DNA of 64,000 bases from Paenalicyclobacillus mengziensis. GTDB lineage: Bacteria; Bacillota; Bacilli; Alicyclobacillales; Alicyclobacillaceae. Location of the stretch: NCBI RefSeq assembly GCF_017298635.1, contig NZ_CP071182.1:4006001-4070000 (forward strand), in the 5' to 3' direction. Positions within the stretch are counted from its first letter, which is position 1. Every line of letters begins with the position of its first letter. Positions 1 to 8,409 of this stretch are shown in pieces. Below the pieces are notes generated by a model. It saw nothing but the letters and a program-made list of their open reading frames with translations. It was not told the DNA's origin and did no database searches. The translations under genes and the position numbers were made by a program.

Positions 1-175
1 GGGCTGTTACGAGCGCCCGTGCGGCCGTGGGACGTCTGTCCGTTTCCTTACCGAAGGCTGGATTCGGCAAATCTTTCGTGTCTCCACTTTCGGTATCTCG
101 CACCCGGATGATTGGTCCATCCGGTAATGGGACAATGGTCTCTCCATCGGTACCGATAACTGCGCCAACTCTCAT
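1..175 (-). CDS. NifX/NifB-like cofactor-binding protein, 5' part only
   Basis: Leftward reading frame whose C-terminal part lies outside the window; about 58 residues are visible. The ATG at 173-175 follows an AAAGGA ribosome site. The visible protein starts MRVGAVIGTDGE and continues with LPDGPIIRVRDTESGD, resembling the start of small nitrogenase-cofactor-binding-type proteins (NifX/NifB C-terminal fold), which bind metal clusters and also occur in organisms that do not fix nitrogen. It is divergent from the DsrE-like gene. The family call rests on a short stretch and is tentative; that a protein is encoded here is more secure. Confidence 0.5.
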   Translation of the reverse strand, partial: MRVGAVIGTDGETIVPLPDGPIIRVRDTESGDTKDLPNPAFGKETDRRPTAARALVTA

Positions 176-224
176 CAAAATTTTCCTTTCACAAGTAGAT
201 GGTAGAACGACAATGACCTAATCT

Positions 225-240
225 ATACCCCTATGAGTAT
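225..240. promoter_or_regulatory. Candidate CsoR/CstR-type operator (imperfect)
   Basis: ATACCCCTATGAGTAT is an imperfect palindrome resembling the ATACCC...GGGTAT operators of the CsoR/CstR repressors, which sense copper or reactive sulfur. It lies in the divergent gap between the NifX-like gene and the DsrE-like gene. No such repressor gene is in the window, so this is a weak candidate. Confidence 0.25.
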
Positions 241-396
241 GGTACACCTCCAGCAAGTTTGTTCCAACAACAGTCAGGCAATTCTTTCATCAATGGAGAG
301 TTTTGTATCTCATCACTCTGGCTGGTATCATGTCCCTTGGGCACTTTATTACCCTGACGGGTATCAATGAGTGCTTCCCAGAGGAGGAGTTTGGTC

Positions 397-756
397 ATGG
401 AACAAAAATTTGTCATTTTCGTCCATGCAAAAGATGATGAAGGGGCGAAAGCAGCCCACAGCTTGCTATATGCCAAGGAACTCCATGCAGCGGGAATTGA
501 GGTTAAGCTGGTGTTCGACGGTGCAGGTGTAAAGTCTCTCGCCAATTTTGCAACCAATACGGAGCGACCGACCCACAAGCTCTACTTGGAACTAAAAGAC
601 CTTGGTATCATTGCCGGCGTCTGCGAGTTCTGCTCCACGGCCATGGGGGTAGAAGAGGCCGTTTTAGCGACTGGAGTTCCCCGACTCAACGATATCAACG
701 GTCATCCCAGCATTGCCGCTTATGTGAAAAATGGTTATACCCCCATTGTCATGTAA
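397..756 (+). CDS. DsrE/DsrF-like family protein
   Basis: A 119-residue soluble protein. The start is the ATG at 397, eight bases after GAGGAGG, rather than the in-frame upstream start at 367. It has the alternating beta-alpha pattern of the DsrE fold (KFVIFVHAKDDEGAK, then IEVKLVFDGAGVKSL) and a conserved Cys pair in GVCEFCSTAMG about two thirds along. DsrE-like proteins carry or relay sulfur as persulfide, usually as small oligomers in the cytoplasm. The gene appears monocistronic, with a hairpin about 25 bp downstream. Family call good; sulfur substrate unknown. Confidence 0.72.
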   Translation: MEQKFVIFVHAKDDEGAKAAHSLLYAKELHAAGIEVKLVFDGAGVKSLANFATNTERPTHKLYLELKDLGIIAGVCEFCSTAMGVEEAVLATGVPRLNDINGHPSIAAYVKNGYTPIVM

Positions 757-780
757 CGCCAATGCACACTTTGCACAGAC

Positions 781-800
781 GGGGCCCAAAAATGGGCCCC
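781..800 (+). terminator. Hairpin downstream of the DsrE-like gene
   Basis: GGGGCCCA-AAAA-TGGGCCCC is a perfect 8-bp stem with a 4-nt loop, 25 bp after the stop codon. It lacks a T tract, so it may be a weak terminator or mRNA-stabilising hairpin. The rest of the gap to 1040 shows no other clear feature. Confidence 0.5.
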
Positions 801-1040
801 CCTGTCAAGACAGCCCCACCCCTTACCCGAATTCCCGCTATGCGAGTCTTTCCCCATTACAGAAAGTCTTCAAATCAATCCTAAAGACTGCAACAGGAAT
901 GCGCCCTACTGTTGCAGAACCAAGTTAAAGTCGAAATGAGAATCTTCTTCAATTGTGTCGATTTTTGGTCGTCACAATTGAGTCGCTTCATTCGTCTGTT
1001 TCGGTGAGTATGTCAGTTCGACCATAAGGGGGCTCGTCCC

Positions 1041-2255
1041 TTGCGCACATCTGTACGTCTCACCCTGTTGCCCTTGGTGCCTCTCGTCAGCCTATTATCC
1101 GGTTGTGCTGCCTTTCTACCAACACAACCATCCGGTCAAGCCGGACCCTCATTGGCGAATCGCTCTGCAGGACGAGGGAACGCTGCAGAATCGATTCGAT
1201 CCATCGACATCACGTCCATCACCCAGACAAATTCTGAGATGTCTTTCGTGTTTAACCAACCTATTCAAACCTTCCACATCTTGTCTGGAGATACGGCGCT
1301 CTTCTTGAGGAAGACAAATAACTCCATTACATTCAAACGCAGCCCATCCGCGAATGTTGTCATCACTGTGCTTGTAAGCACTTCCAATAGTGGAAATAAG
1401 ATAGTAACTCTGCACGTCCCACAAGCGGCCGAGCCTGTTGCGGTACCCATCGCACCATCTACAAATTCATCGACATCACCTTCTCCGAGCAACCAAGTAC
1501 CGAAGCACGGTGCGGCAGTGCCCGCTCAACCGCAGTCGTCCAATACGACCGGGAAAGGGATTCCTCTTGCATCATCCAGCACAGTGACAGCATCGTCAGG
1601 CTCATCAAACCACTCGGACCCGTCGCAAACTAGTAACACTACCAAACCTGTCGTTCCGGTTCACCCAGGTAAAGCAGCACCACTTGTCTACTTTGGCCCG
1701 ACCACGGGACGCCGCATCTATATCACAGTTGACGATGGTTGGCAACCGAGTCAGCGCGTTCTATCCCTTATGCAACAGCAACACGTGCCGATCACAGCCT
1801 TTCTGATTCAAAACGCTGCAGTTGAACATCTCAGTTATTGGAAGGCATTCGTTGCGGCTGGCGGCGTGATTCAAGACCACACGGTAAGTCATCCTTGGCT
1901 CAGCAAAGTGACCTTTCAGCAAGACCTTGCCCAGTGGCAAGGTCCAATTCAAACATTTCCAAAGTGGTTTGGACAAACGCCGACGCTCGGACGCCCACCG
2001 TACGGTGCCGTGGACCAAAACGTACTGGTCGCAGCGCACAACGCAGGTCTTCAAACTGTCGTCATGTGGAGTGCAGAGTTTAACCCGAACAACACGGCTG
2101 CCGGGCTTCAGACTTGGAATGGGAAGCCGCTTAGTCCTGGCGAGATTGTTCTCTTACACTGGCAACCTGGGCTCTACAATGAGATTGAAAAAGTTCTTGC
2201 CATTTGCAAGCAACAACACTTGGTACCCGCACCGCTCATGCTAAGCCTGTCGTAA
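1041..2255 (+). CDS. Polysaccharide deacetylase (NodB-fold) lipoprotein
   Basis: A 404-residue exported lipoprotein starting at TTG 1041. The N-terminus has a short charged stretch, a hydrophobic segment and the lipobox LLSGC. Residues of roughly 130-215 form a Ser/Thr/Pro-rich linker typical of wall-spanning proteins. The C-terminal half is a NodB domain with TVDDGW (the TFDDG motif carrying the catalytic Asp and metal Asp), HTVSHPWL (HxxxH metal site) and GRPPYG. These enzymes remove acetyl groups from peptidoglycan or other N-acetylated glycans. Motifs 1-3 are intact, so it is probably active. The substrate cannot be read from the sequence. Confidence 0.85.
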   Translation: MRTSVRLTLLPLVPLVSLLSGCAAFLPTQPSGQAGPSLANRSAGRGNAAESIRSIDITSITQTNSEMSFVFNQPIQTFHILSGDTALFLRKTNNSITFKRSPSANVVITVLVSTSNSGNKIVTLHVPQAAEPVAVPIAPSTNSSTSPSPSNQVPKHGAAVPAQPQSSNTTGKGIPLASSSTVTASSGSSNHSDPSQTSNTTKPVVPVHPGKAAPLVYFGPTTGRRIYITVDDGWQPSQRVLSLMQQQHVPITAFLIQNAAVEHLSYWKAFVAAGGVIQDHTVSHPWLSKVTFQQDLAQWQGPIQTFPKWFGQTPTLGRPPYGAVDQNVLVAAHNAGLQTVVMWSAEFNPNNTAAGLQTWNGKPLSPGEIVLLHWQPGLYNEIEKVLAICKQQHLVPAPLMLSLS

Positions 2256-2353
2256 ACGTATACCATTTCGCAAGCGCAGTGCTGCAACATAACAATTTCT
2301 TGAAACCCATAAATCCAGGTGACTAGAACCTCTGTCCACTAGCATAGGAATCA

Positions 2354-2378
2354 ATTGTGGTCTCATCGCAACCACAAT
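2354..2378 (+). promoter_or_regulatory. Inverted repeat ahead of the leader peptide and ZIP gene
   Basis: ATTGTGGT at 2354-2361 and ACCACAAT at 2371-2378 form a perfect 8-bp inverted repeat with a 9-nt spacer. It ends just before the GAGGAGGT ribosome site of the small ORF at 2399. It could be a repressor operator or an RNA hairpin affecting ribosome access. Confidence 0.45.
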
Positions 2379-2398
2379 CACCGAGGAGGTATTTGCCG

Positions 2399-2506
2399 AT
2401 GGAACGAATTCATGAATACTGCGGCCTGCCACATGGCATCATCCGCCACCCGGACAATGTCCCCCGCCCAAGTTCAACCAGCAAACCACCGGAGCACAAA
2501 CGGTAA
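2399..2506 (+). CDS. Short His/Cys-containing leader ORF, coupled to the ZIP gene
   Basis: A 35-codon ORF beginning at ATG 2399 after a very strong GAGGAGGT ribosome site; it stops two bases before the ATG of the ZIP transporter. It starts MERIHEYCGLPHGIIRHPDN and carries five His and one Cys in 35 residues. The ZIP gene has no good ribosome site of its own at normal spacing, so translation of this ORF probably feeds ribosomes into the transporter gene. The residues suggest metal binding, but that is inference; it may simply be a coupling leader. Confidence 0.5.
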   Translation: MERIHEYCGLPHGIIRHPDNVPRPSSTSKPPEHKR

Positions 2507-2508
2507 CG

Positions 2509-3351
2509 ATGCTTTACATCAGGCAGTGGGGTCCTATCTTGGTTGGTCTCCTGGCTGCAGTCTCGATTGTCGTTGGTGCCCAGATCGCCCTTAAGCCCGC
2601 TGCAGATTCCAAACACAGCACTACGTTAACCCGCGTTTTTGCATTTGGCACCGGTGCCTTCTTCAGTGCAGTTTGTCTTGATTTTCTTCCGGACGCTTGG
2701 TCGGGTAACGGTGGCAGAACACCTTTGTTTATTTTCCTTGGAGCAGTGGCCATGTGGACGGCAACTAATATGTCGGATGGCTTGTTTGATCGCGATCAAA
2801 AAAGACAGTCCGTCGCGGTCGCCGTCGAACGAGACTATACTGTTGCGGTTGACACAAACACGGAGGTCTCCACTGGAGTTACACTGCTTCAATTAACTCC
2901 GGTTAGCGCCATCGTGTTGGCGGCAGCCCTTGCCTTTCACACGTTCTTGGAAGGAGCAGCGTTGTCTCTGGCGTTTCATAACTTGAGTTGGACAACACTG
3001 GGATTTTCGCTGGCGATGATCCTTCACAAGCTGCCAGAAGGCGTTCTCTGGGGGCTTGCGCTCGCAACAGTTTTTCCGGGGAATTTATCACAAATTAAAC
3101 GGATACTTCTGATTCCAGCCATTTGCACAATGATTGGCGTTTTTTTAGGGATTTTCCTCGCAAATGAGGCCTCGTATCAGCTCGTTGATATCGCCACCGG
3201 ATTTGTGGCGGGTGCGATGTTGTACATCGCGTTTGCAGAAAGTCTGCCTGCTCTTCGGGAATCGACCCGGCCAGGGATGACACGCAGCTGGTTTGTGGTT
3301 GGTCTGCTGGCAATGTTCATAATAAACTACCTGCCATCTATCTTTGCCTAA
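2509..3351 (+). CDS. ZIP-family divalent metal transporter
   Basis: A 280-residue polytopic membrane protein. The start is ATG 2509, two bases after the upstream leader ORF. About eight hydrophobic segments are visible. The metal-path helices carry HTFLEGAALSLAFH and, one helix later, HKLPEGVLWG, the paired HxxxEG motifs of the ZIP family that bind the transported ion. A variable hydrophilic loop separates helices III and IV (about residues 95-125). ZIP proteins bring Zn(2+), Fe(2+), Mn(2+) or related ions into the cytoplasm. A strong terminator follows at 3403. The ion specificity cannot be told. Confidence 0.85.
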   Translation: MLYIRQWGPILVGLLAAVSIVVGAQIALKPAADSKHSTTLTRVFAFGTGAFFSAVCLDFLPDAWSGNGGRTPLFIFLGAVAMWTATNMSDGLFDRDQKRQSVAVAVERDYTVAVDTNTEVSTGVTLLQLTPVSAIVLAAALAFHTFLEGAALSLAFHNLSWTTLGFSLAMILHKLPEGVLWGLALATVFPGNLSQIKRILLIPAICTMIGVFLGIFLANEASYQLVDIATGFVAGAMLYIAFAESLPALRESTRPGMTRSWFVVGLLAMFIINYLPSIFA

Positions 3352-3402
3352 TACGCACTCGACGCGAAAGTTGATTTGTCAGAGACTAAATTGATTTTCC
3401 GG

Positions 3403-3442
3403 GGACTGGAAGCGACTTATCGCCTCCAGTCCTTTCTGTTTT
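3403..3442 (+). terminator. Rho-independent terminator after the ZIP gene
   Basis: GGACTGGA at 3403-3410 pairs with TCCAGTCC at 3425-3432, with further pairing of GCGA and TCGC inside, followed by the T-rich tail TTTCTGTTTT. The remaining sequence up to 3577 shows nothing clear. Confidence 0.8.
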
Positions 3443-3577
3443 CACCGTTGAAATCGATTGTCTTCATCGCGATAAATCCCGCACAGTTTTGTGAAAATGT
3501 ATAACTTCAAGGATCTCTGCCCAATATATGTGCAGTATTTTTTGCCCATTCGCGGATACGCCCAGGATGGATAATTC

Positions 3578-4231
3578 TTGACACTGGCAGGGGTACAAGT
3601 GACGAGCCTATCTTCAAGAAAAGGAAAATTCTCATTCACGTCCTCTTTCTCCGTGCTCAAGCGGCGGGATGCCAGTATGGTGGGGTCCGGTCTCTTGTTC
3701 AAAATCGGTTGGTTCCCTGTTCTTGCAGGATTCCTATCACTCACACTCTACTCGTTTTCCGTGTCAGCTCCAGTCAATACACTGTGCGCTCAGAAAACCC
3801 TACAGGGGACGCTCTCAGCACAAGGCGTTCAGTACGTCTTCATCATGCTTGCTGGAATGCTGCTCGGAATGGTCGCTGGACCGTGGCTGGAACAGAAGAC
3901 GTACACGATTTGGAGGCTATTGATGGAGGGGCGTCAGATAAAAGACTTTCGTTACAGCCAGGTCCGTATATGCGCTACCATTCTAACCCTGAGTTCTGTT
4001 GTCAACCTTTTGTTTTTGCTCTGGTGGTTCAATCAGTTTGTAGAGACACACGCTCATTTGAAAACAGACGTGATGTTCTTAGTTTACAGTATGGGCTTCA
4101 TCACCGGAGGTGCATGGTTCATGTTGCTGCACCGCCAGACCTGGTGGGGGCTTATGCTCTCGTCAGCCATGAGCATGATGGTTGTGAGCAGTGTTCTCTC
4201 CGGTCACAGTTGGGTCTACATCAATCAGTAA
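3578..4231 (+). CDS. Four-helix membrane protein of unknown function
   Basis: Up to 217 residues; the TTG at 3578 is one possible start, but the first 30 residues look unstructured and a start near the in-frame ATG at 3677 (MVGSGLLFKIGWFPVLAG) is equally possible. Four hydrophobic segments are visible. No family was recognised. It immediately precedes the SafE-like and copper-ATPase genes, on the same strand, so it may belong to the oxidase-maturation group. Two Cys and two His lie near membrane edges but form no known motif. Confidence 0.55.
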   Translation: MTLAGVQVTSLSSRKGKFSFTSSFSVLKRRDASMVGSGLLFKIGWFPVLAGFLSLTLYSFSVSAPVNTLCAQKTLQGTLSAQGVQYVFIMLAGMLLGMVAGPWLEQKTYTIWRLLMEGRQIKDFRYSQVRICATILTLSSVVNLLFLLWWFNQFVETHAHLKTDVMFLVYSMGFITGGAWFMLLHRQTWWGLMLSSAMSMMVVSSVLSGHSWVYINQ

Positions 4232-4311
4232 ATGAGCCAACTGCTTGCAGCAAGGATGTCCGCAGTTACGACTGGTATCAGTTGATGGGACTTATGAATC
4301 TACGACGGTAA

Positions 4312-5061
4312 GTGAGGCGAGGGACGTTGTTGTGGGCTTTATTGACCTGGGCTTTGGGTGTTGGACTATTACAAGGATTTCTTCACTGTGCCGGGATGTG
4401 TGGTCCATTCGTCATGGCGTATAGCCTGTCTGCAGGTTACGACAAGTCGAATCCGGCGAGCTCTTTTATTTCACACGTGTGGCGGGGACACGCGCCCTAC
4501 AACATCGGACGGATACTCACGTTTACATTGCTCGGGGCAATCTTCGGGCTTTTTGGGTCGTTTGTGGATTCGGCGGCTCACATACGCGGTATGCAAGCCG
4601 CTGCAGGATTTCTTGGCGGAGGGCTGATGATGTGGTGGGCAATCGAGGAACTTCGTACGCGCCATGCTGGTGCTTTCCTGGAACGATTCTCGCTCATCCA
4701 ACTGCCCGTGATTCGGGGATGGTTTCAGCGCTTGAGTGGTCACAAGCGCCCAGTGGCCTCTTTCCTATCCGGGTCAATTTTAGGCATGCATCCCTGTGGC
4801 CTCCTTTTCGCCATGCTGTTCTCGGCTGCAGCTACGGGGTCAGCGCTACGCGGTGGCTTAGTTTTACTGGCCTTTGGTGTCGGAACCACGCCGTCTCTGC
4901 TCGCGGTTGCCATCATGGGTTGGTATGGGCGCAGACGTTTGCGTGGCGTCGCATTCACCTATGCCACCGCCAGCTTAGTTGGTTTATCAGGTGTGCTGTT
5001 TATTCTCCGAGGACTGGCGTCCAATGGCTTCGTACCGAAGGTGAATATGTGGCTGTTCTGA
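4312..5061 (+). CDS. SafE/UreH-type membrane protein (copper/cytochrome oxidase maturation)
   Basis: A 249-residue protein starting at GTG 4312. Six hydrophobic segments are visible. The first carries HCAGMCGPFVMAYS and the second half GMHPCGLLFAML, the duplicated Cys-Gly/Pro helix motifs of the UreH/DsbD-like transmembrane family often labelled sulfite exporter TauE/SafE. Members beside FixI/CcoI copper ATPases are thought to help move copper or thiol electrons for oxidase assembly. Its 3' end overlaps the ATPase gene by 13 bp, indicating translational coupling. The function in oxidase maturation is inferred from this coupling. Confidence 0.7.
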   Translation: MRRGTLLWALLTWALGVGLLQGFLHCAGMCGPFVMAYSLSAGYDKSNPASSFISHVWRGHAPYNIGRILTFTLLGAIFGLFGSFVDSAAHIRGMQAAAGFLGGGLMMWWAIEELRTRHAGAFLERFSLIQLPVIRGWFQRLSGHKRPVASFLSGSILGMHPCGLLFAMLFSAAATGSALRGGLVLLAFGVGTTPSLLAVAIMGWYGRRRLRGVAFTYATASLVGLSGVLFILRGLASNGFVPKVNMWLF

Positions 5062-7490
5062 CCTGTCACCTTTGCAGCCAACCCATTGAACAACCAGTCA
5101 CACGCTCTGGAAAAACCTTCTGTTGTCACGCTTGTCACGATATGTGGCAACTCCTTGGCGAGGAACAACTGGCAGACCTCAAAGCTCAACCGGGCGTCGA
5201 TTGGGCGGTGGTTCGAGAGACGTCTGCCCCACTCCGGACAACTGATAACGTGACAAACTTTGAGCAGCACCGTGCACTTAATCTGCACCTGACCGGGCTA
5301 TGGTGTGCATCTTGCGGCCTGCTCGTTGAACACGTGGTGCATCGCCTACCCGGCGTGGTTCGGTCTTCGGTCAGTGGCCCATCGGAAACACTTGAAGTCT
5401 CTTTTGATCCGTTGCTGACAACGCCCTCAGAGATCTGCGATGCTGTGTCACGTCTTGGCTACGGGGTACACGCAGACGACAGCGATGGAAACGATGAACC
5501 AGGTGACCCGGAGCGGTTGACACGCCGATTTGCCATCTCGCTCACACTGTCGCTGGTGTTGATGATGTCAAGCATCCCAATCTGGTCCGGGAACCTGCGG
5601 GAGTTCCCACCAGGGGCTAAGGTCCTACTCACCTGTCTGCTCGGACTGCTCACGACACCGATTGTGTTTTGGGCTGGTTTCCCATTCCTACGCGGTGCAT
5701 GGTCATCCTTGCGCCACCGGGTCCCGACCATGGACCTGCTTATCGCCATGGCGAGCCTCGCTGCTTACTTTTACAGCGTGGTGGGTGCACTGACAGACGA
5801 GCCATATGTCTATTTTGACACGTGTGGATTTCTCATCACGTTCTTACTCCTTGGGCGACTGCTCGAGTCGAGTACGCGGGAACGTGCACTTGCCGTCACA
5901 CGAAGTCTGGCAAAGTTGACCGTGAGTACAGCCACCGTCCTTCGAGACCAACATGAAGAAGAAGTACCCGTCGAAGAGTTACGAAAACGCGACCTTGTTG
6001 TGGTACGCCCGGGAGGGCGGATAGCGGTGGACGGGGTCGTGCGCGAAGGTATATCCGATTTGGATGAGTCATTCCTAACCGGCGAATCGCTCTGTGTTAC
6101 CAAGGGGCCGGGTGAACGAGTGTACGCCGGCACAACCAACTACAGTGGTCGACTTGTGGTTGAAAACATCCGGGACACTCACGATACAGTCTTAGCGCAA
6201 ACACTTCGATTCGTGCACAAGACCCAGGCTGAGGGCCATATCTATCACTTGCTAACGGACCGCCTTTTACGCGTGTTCGTACCAGCAGTTTTACTTGTCG
6301 CCATTTTGACATTTTGCATTTGGAAGTTGTTTACACCTGTTGACACCGCAACAGCCATCTTGCGCGCTGTGGCCACACTCGTCATTGCGTGTCCTTGCGC
6401 ACTCAGTGTGGCAGCCCCGGTCACAAGCCAGTGCGCCATTAGTGTACTCGGGCGAATCGGAGTGCTGTTGCGCAGCGACGAGGCAATCGAACGCAGCGCA
6501 GGAATCAATGCCGTTGTCTTCGACAAGACCGGGACGCTGACTCAAGGACACGTACAACTCAGCAGATTTTATCCAGAAGATCTGACGTTTTTGCAATGGG
6601 CGTCATCGGCTGAGGCCGGTTCAGAACACCCATATGGGCGAGCCATCGTTGCATCTGCAAGTGCGAAGGGGGTGCCGCTAAAGCCCGCTAGCGACTTTAC
6701 CACACACCCCGGTACCGGGGTGACTGCAACCGTGGCAGGCCGTCAAATTAGCGTTCGACGATACACAGGCGAACCGTTGCCACCTGACCTAAGAACTGTG
6801 GTAGCAGAAACAAACATGAAAGGTCAGAGTCTTTCAATTTTGTGGATAGACGGACTCCCCTGCGCCGCGTTTTGTTTTAGCGATACCGTCCGTCTCGAGG
6901 CATTCGAAACCGTGAAACGACTTCAGGAAATGGGCGTCGAAGTGCACATGGCAACTGGTGACCACGACGAAGCAGCACAGCGCGTTGCAGAACGCACGGG
7001 CATCTTGATGTGGCGCTCCGGACTCACACCCATCGACAAGGCCGACTACATCAAAAAACTTCAGCGTCGTGGAATCAAGGTTGCCTATGTCGGTGACGGG
7101 GTGAATGACGCCGCCGCTCTACTGCAATCGGACCTAGGTATTGCCATGGGATCCGGTACGGATATCGCCATAAAATCGGGTCATCTCGTGTTGATGAAGA
7201 CGCACTTGTCGCTAATCCCAACAGTACTCAAAACCTGTCAACAGGCACTCAGCGTTACACGTCAGAACTTGGCCTGGGCCGTCTCGTACAACATCGTCGC
7301 TCTCGTTGCGGCAGCTGTTGGTTTTGCTCGCCCTGCGATTGCTGCTGCAGCCATGGTATTGTCTTCAGCGTTTGTGCTCGGTAATGCATTGAGACTGCTT
7401 GGGGACAAGCCACTAAACTATCTAAAGCCTGTTGGTGTCGTAATCGGAAGCGCTTTCCTGCTCTTTGTCCTAGCGTGGTATCGCATTTAG
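5049..7490 (+). CDS. Cu(+)-translocating P1B-type ATPase (FixI/CcoI-like)
   Basis: An 813-residue heavy-metal ATPase. The open frame runs upstream to 4479, but GTG 5049, preceded by GAAGGTG, is the sensible start because the upstream part overlaps the SafE-like gene. The N-terminus has a Cys-rich zinc-ribbon-like stretch (CHLC...CCHACH) typical of FixI/CcoI ATPases, then a metal-binding domain with W85-CASC. Further motifs are TGES, the ion-binding CPC (C448-P-C450), DKTGTLTQG with phosphorylated D492, SEHPYG and GDGVNDAAAL. All catalytic motifs are intact. These pumps export Cu(+) to load extracytoplasmic copper sites of oxidases. Position before ctaG and the cox genes supports that role. 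Confidence 0.88.
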   Translation: MAVLTCHLCSQPIEQPVTRSGKTFCCHACHDMWQLLGEEQLADLKAQPGVDWAVVRETSAPLRTTDNVTNFEQHRALNLHLTGLWCASCGLLVEHVVHRLPGVVRSSVSGPSETLEVSFDPLLTTPSEICDAVSRLGYGVHADDSDGNDEPGDPERLTRRFAISLTLSLVLMMSSIPIWSGNLREFPPGAKVLLTCLLGLLTTPIVFWAGFPFLRGAWSSLRHRVPTMDLLIAMASLAAYFYSVVGALTDEPYVYFDTCGFLITFLLLGRLLESSTRERALAVTRSLAKLTVSTATVLRDQHEEEVPVEELRKRDLVVVRPGGRIAVDGVVREGISDLDESFLTGESLCVTKGPGERVYAGTTNYSGRLVVENIRDTHDTVLAQTLRFVHKTQAEGHIYHLLTDRLLRVFVPAVLLVAILTFCIWKLFTPVDTATAILRAVATLVIACPCALSVAAPVTSQCAISVLGRIGVLLRSDEAIERSAGINAVVFDKTGTLTQGHVQLSRFYPEDLTFLQWASSAEAGSEHPYGRAIVASASAKGVPLKPASDFTTHPGTGVTATVAGRQISVRRYTGEPLPPDLRTVVAETNMKGQSLSILWIDGLPCAAFCFSDTVRLEAFETVKRLQEMGVEVHMATGDHDEAAQRVAERTGILMWRSGLTPIDKADYIKKLQRRGIKVAYVGDGVNDAAALLQSDLGIAMGSGTDIAIKSGHLVLMKTHLSLIPTVLKTCQQALSVTRQNLAWAVSYNIVALVAAAVGFARPAIAAAAMVLSSAFVLGNALRLLGDKPLNYLKPVGVVIGSAFLLFVLAWYRI

Positions 7491-7532
7491 GCAAACCGAA
7501 ATGCAGGCCGACGTGCAAAGGAGGATGGTACG

Positions 7533-8324
7533 ATGGGTGTCCCGACACTCGACGAAAACTGGTTGGTGCTGTGGCGGCCGGACGTGGCTCTTGCTGTCAT
7601 ACTGCAATGCGGCAGTTACTTTGCGCTCGCGGGCCCGCTGCGTCCACGGTTCTCGGGCTCTGTGCCAATCAACCGTCAGCAAGGAATCGCTGCTTGTATG
7701 GTCTTTACTCTGCTGTATCTTGCTATGGGCCCACTTAGTTTGCTGGCAGAGCATGTTCTATTTACCGCGCGAGTGCTGCAGATGCTACTGCTCACACAAG
7801 TTATGCCTCCACTACTGTTCCTTGCTGTGCCTAATTGGCTGTTTGAGCGCATTGCGACTGCACCGTATCTCGGTGAGGTAGTGCGGGCATCGACTCGACC
7901 GGTTGTAGCAGTCGTTGTCTACAATCTACTGGCCACAGTATTTCTATTGCCAGGCCCTCTTGGTGCAGCACTCGCGAATGACCTAGTGCATTTCGCCGTG
8001 CAGTACAGTCTCATTATCAGCGCAATCTTCCTATGGTGGCCGCTCCTGAGCAGGGTCCCACAAATGCCACAACTCAGCCCTGGTCGACAACTTCTTTACT
8101 TAATTTTCTCCATGAACTTCATGATGCCGATTGTCGTGTTTCTCTTGTTTGCACAGGATGCTTGGTACCCCTTCTATGCGGCAGGTGAAGCACGCTTGAA
8201 CGTAGCGTCACTCGCAGACCAACAGGTAGGTGCCGTCGTAATGGTCGTTGGCATGGCGGTCATCTATGCATTACGCGCCATCCGGCCATTCTTATCCCAC
8301 TGTGATTCAGCCTGGTACGAATAA
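7533..8324 (+). CDS. ctaG: CtaG-family cytochrome c oxidase assembly factor
   Basis: A 263-residue polytopic protein starting at ATG 7533 after AAAGGAGG. About seven membrane helices are visible. It fits the Bacillus-type CtaG (caa3_CtaG) family, needed for assembly of CuB-containing oxidases and unrelated to the mitochondrial Cox11 type. Conserved His/Pro-rich segments are seen (LAEHVLFTARVLQMLLLTQ, NDLVHFAVQYSL). It lies between the copper ATPase and the blue-copper genes, 42 bp after the ATPase stop. Family call good; the step it performs is not settled even in model organisms. Confidence 0.8.
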   Translation: MGVPTLDENWLVLWRPDVALAVILQCGSYFALAGPLRPRFSGSVPINRQQGIAACMVFTLLYLAMGPLSLLAEHVLFTARVLQMLLLTQVMPPLLFLAVPNWLFERIATAPYLGEVVRASTRPVVAVVVYNLLATVFLLPGPLGAALANDLVHFAVQYSLIISAIFLWWPLLSRVPQMPQLSPGRQLLYLIFSMNFMMPIVVFLLFAQDAWYPFYAAGEARLNVASLADQQVGAVVMVVGMAVIYALRAIRPFLSHCDSAWYE

Positions 8325-8409
8325 CCTGATGACCCATATGTGAATTATGTATGAAACTTTTTCTAGTGCAGATACTACACAACAAGTTGCGGGTTAGGGG
8401 GGAGCGCAT

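Noticed and set aside
4479..5048. Upstream in-frame extension of the copper ATPase (would give about 1,000 residues)
   Set aside because: It overlaps the well-supported SafE-like gene, has no domain resemblance, and GTG 5049 has a proper ribosome site.
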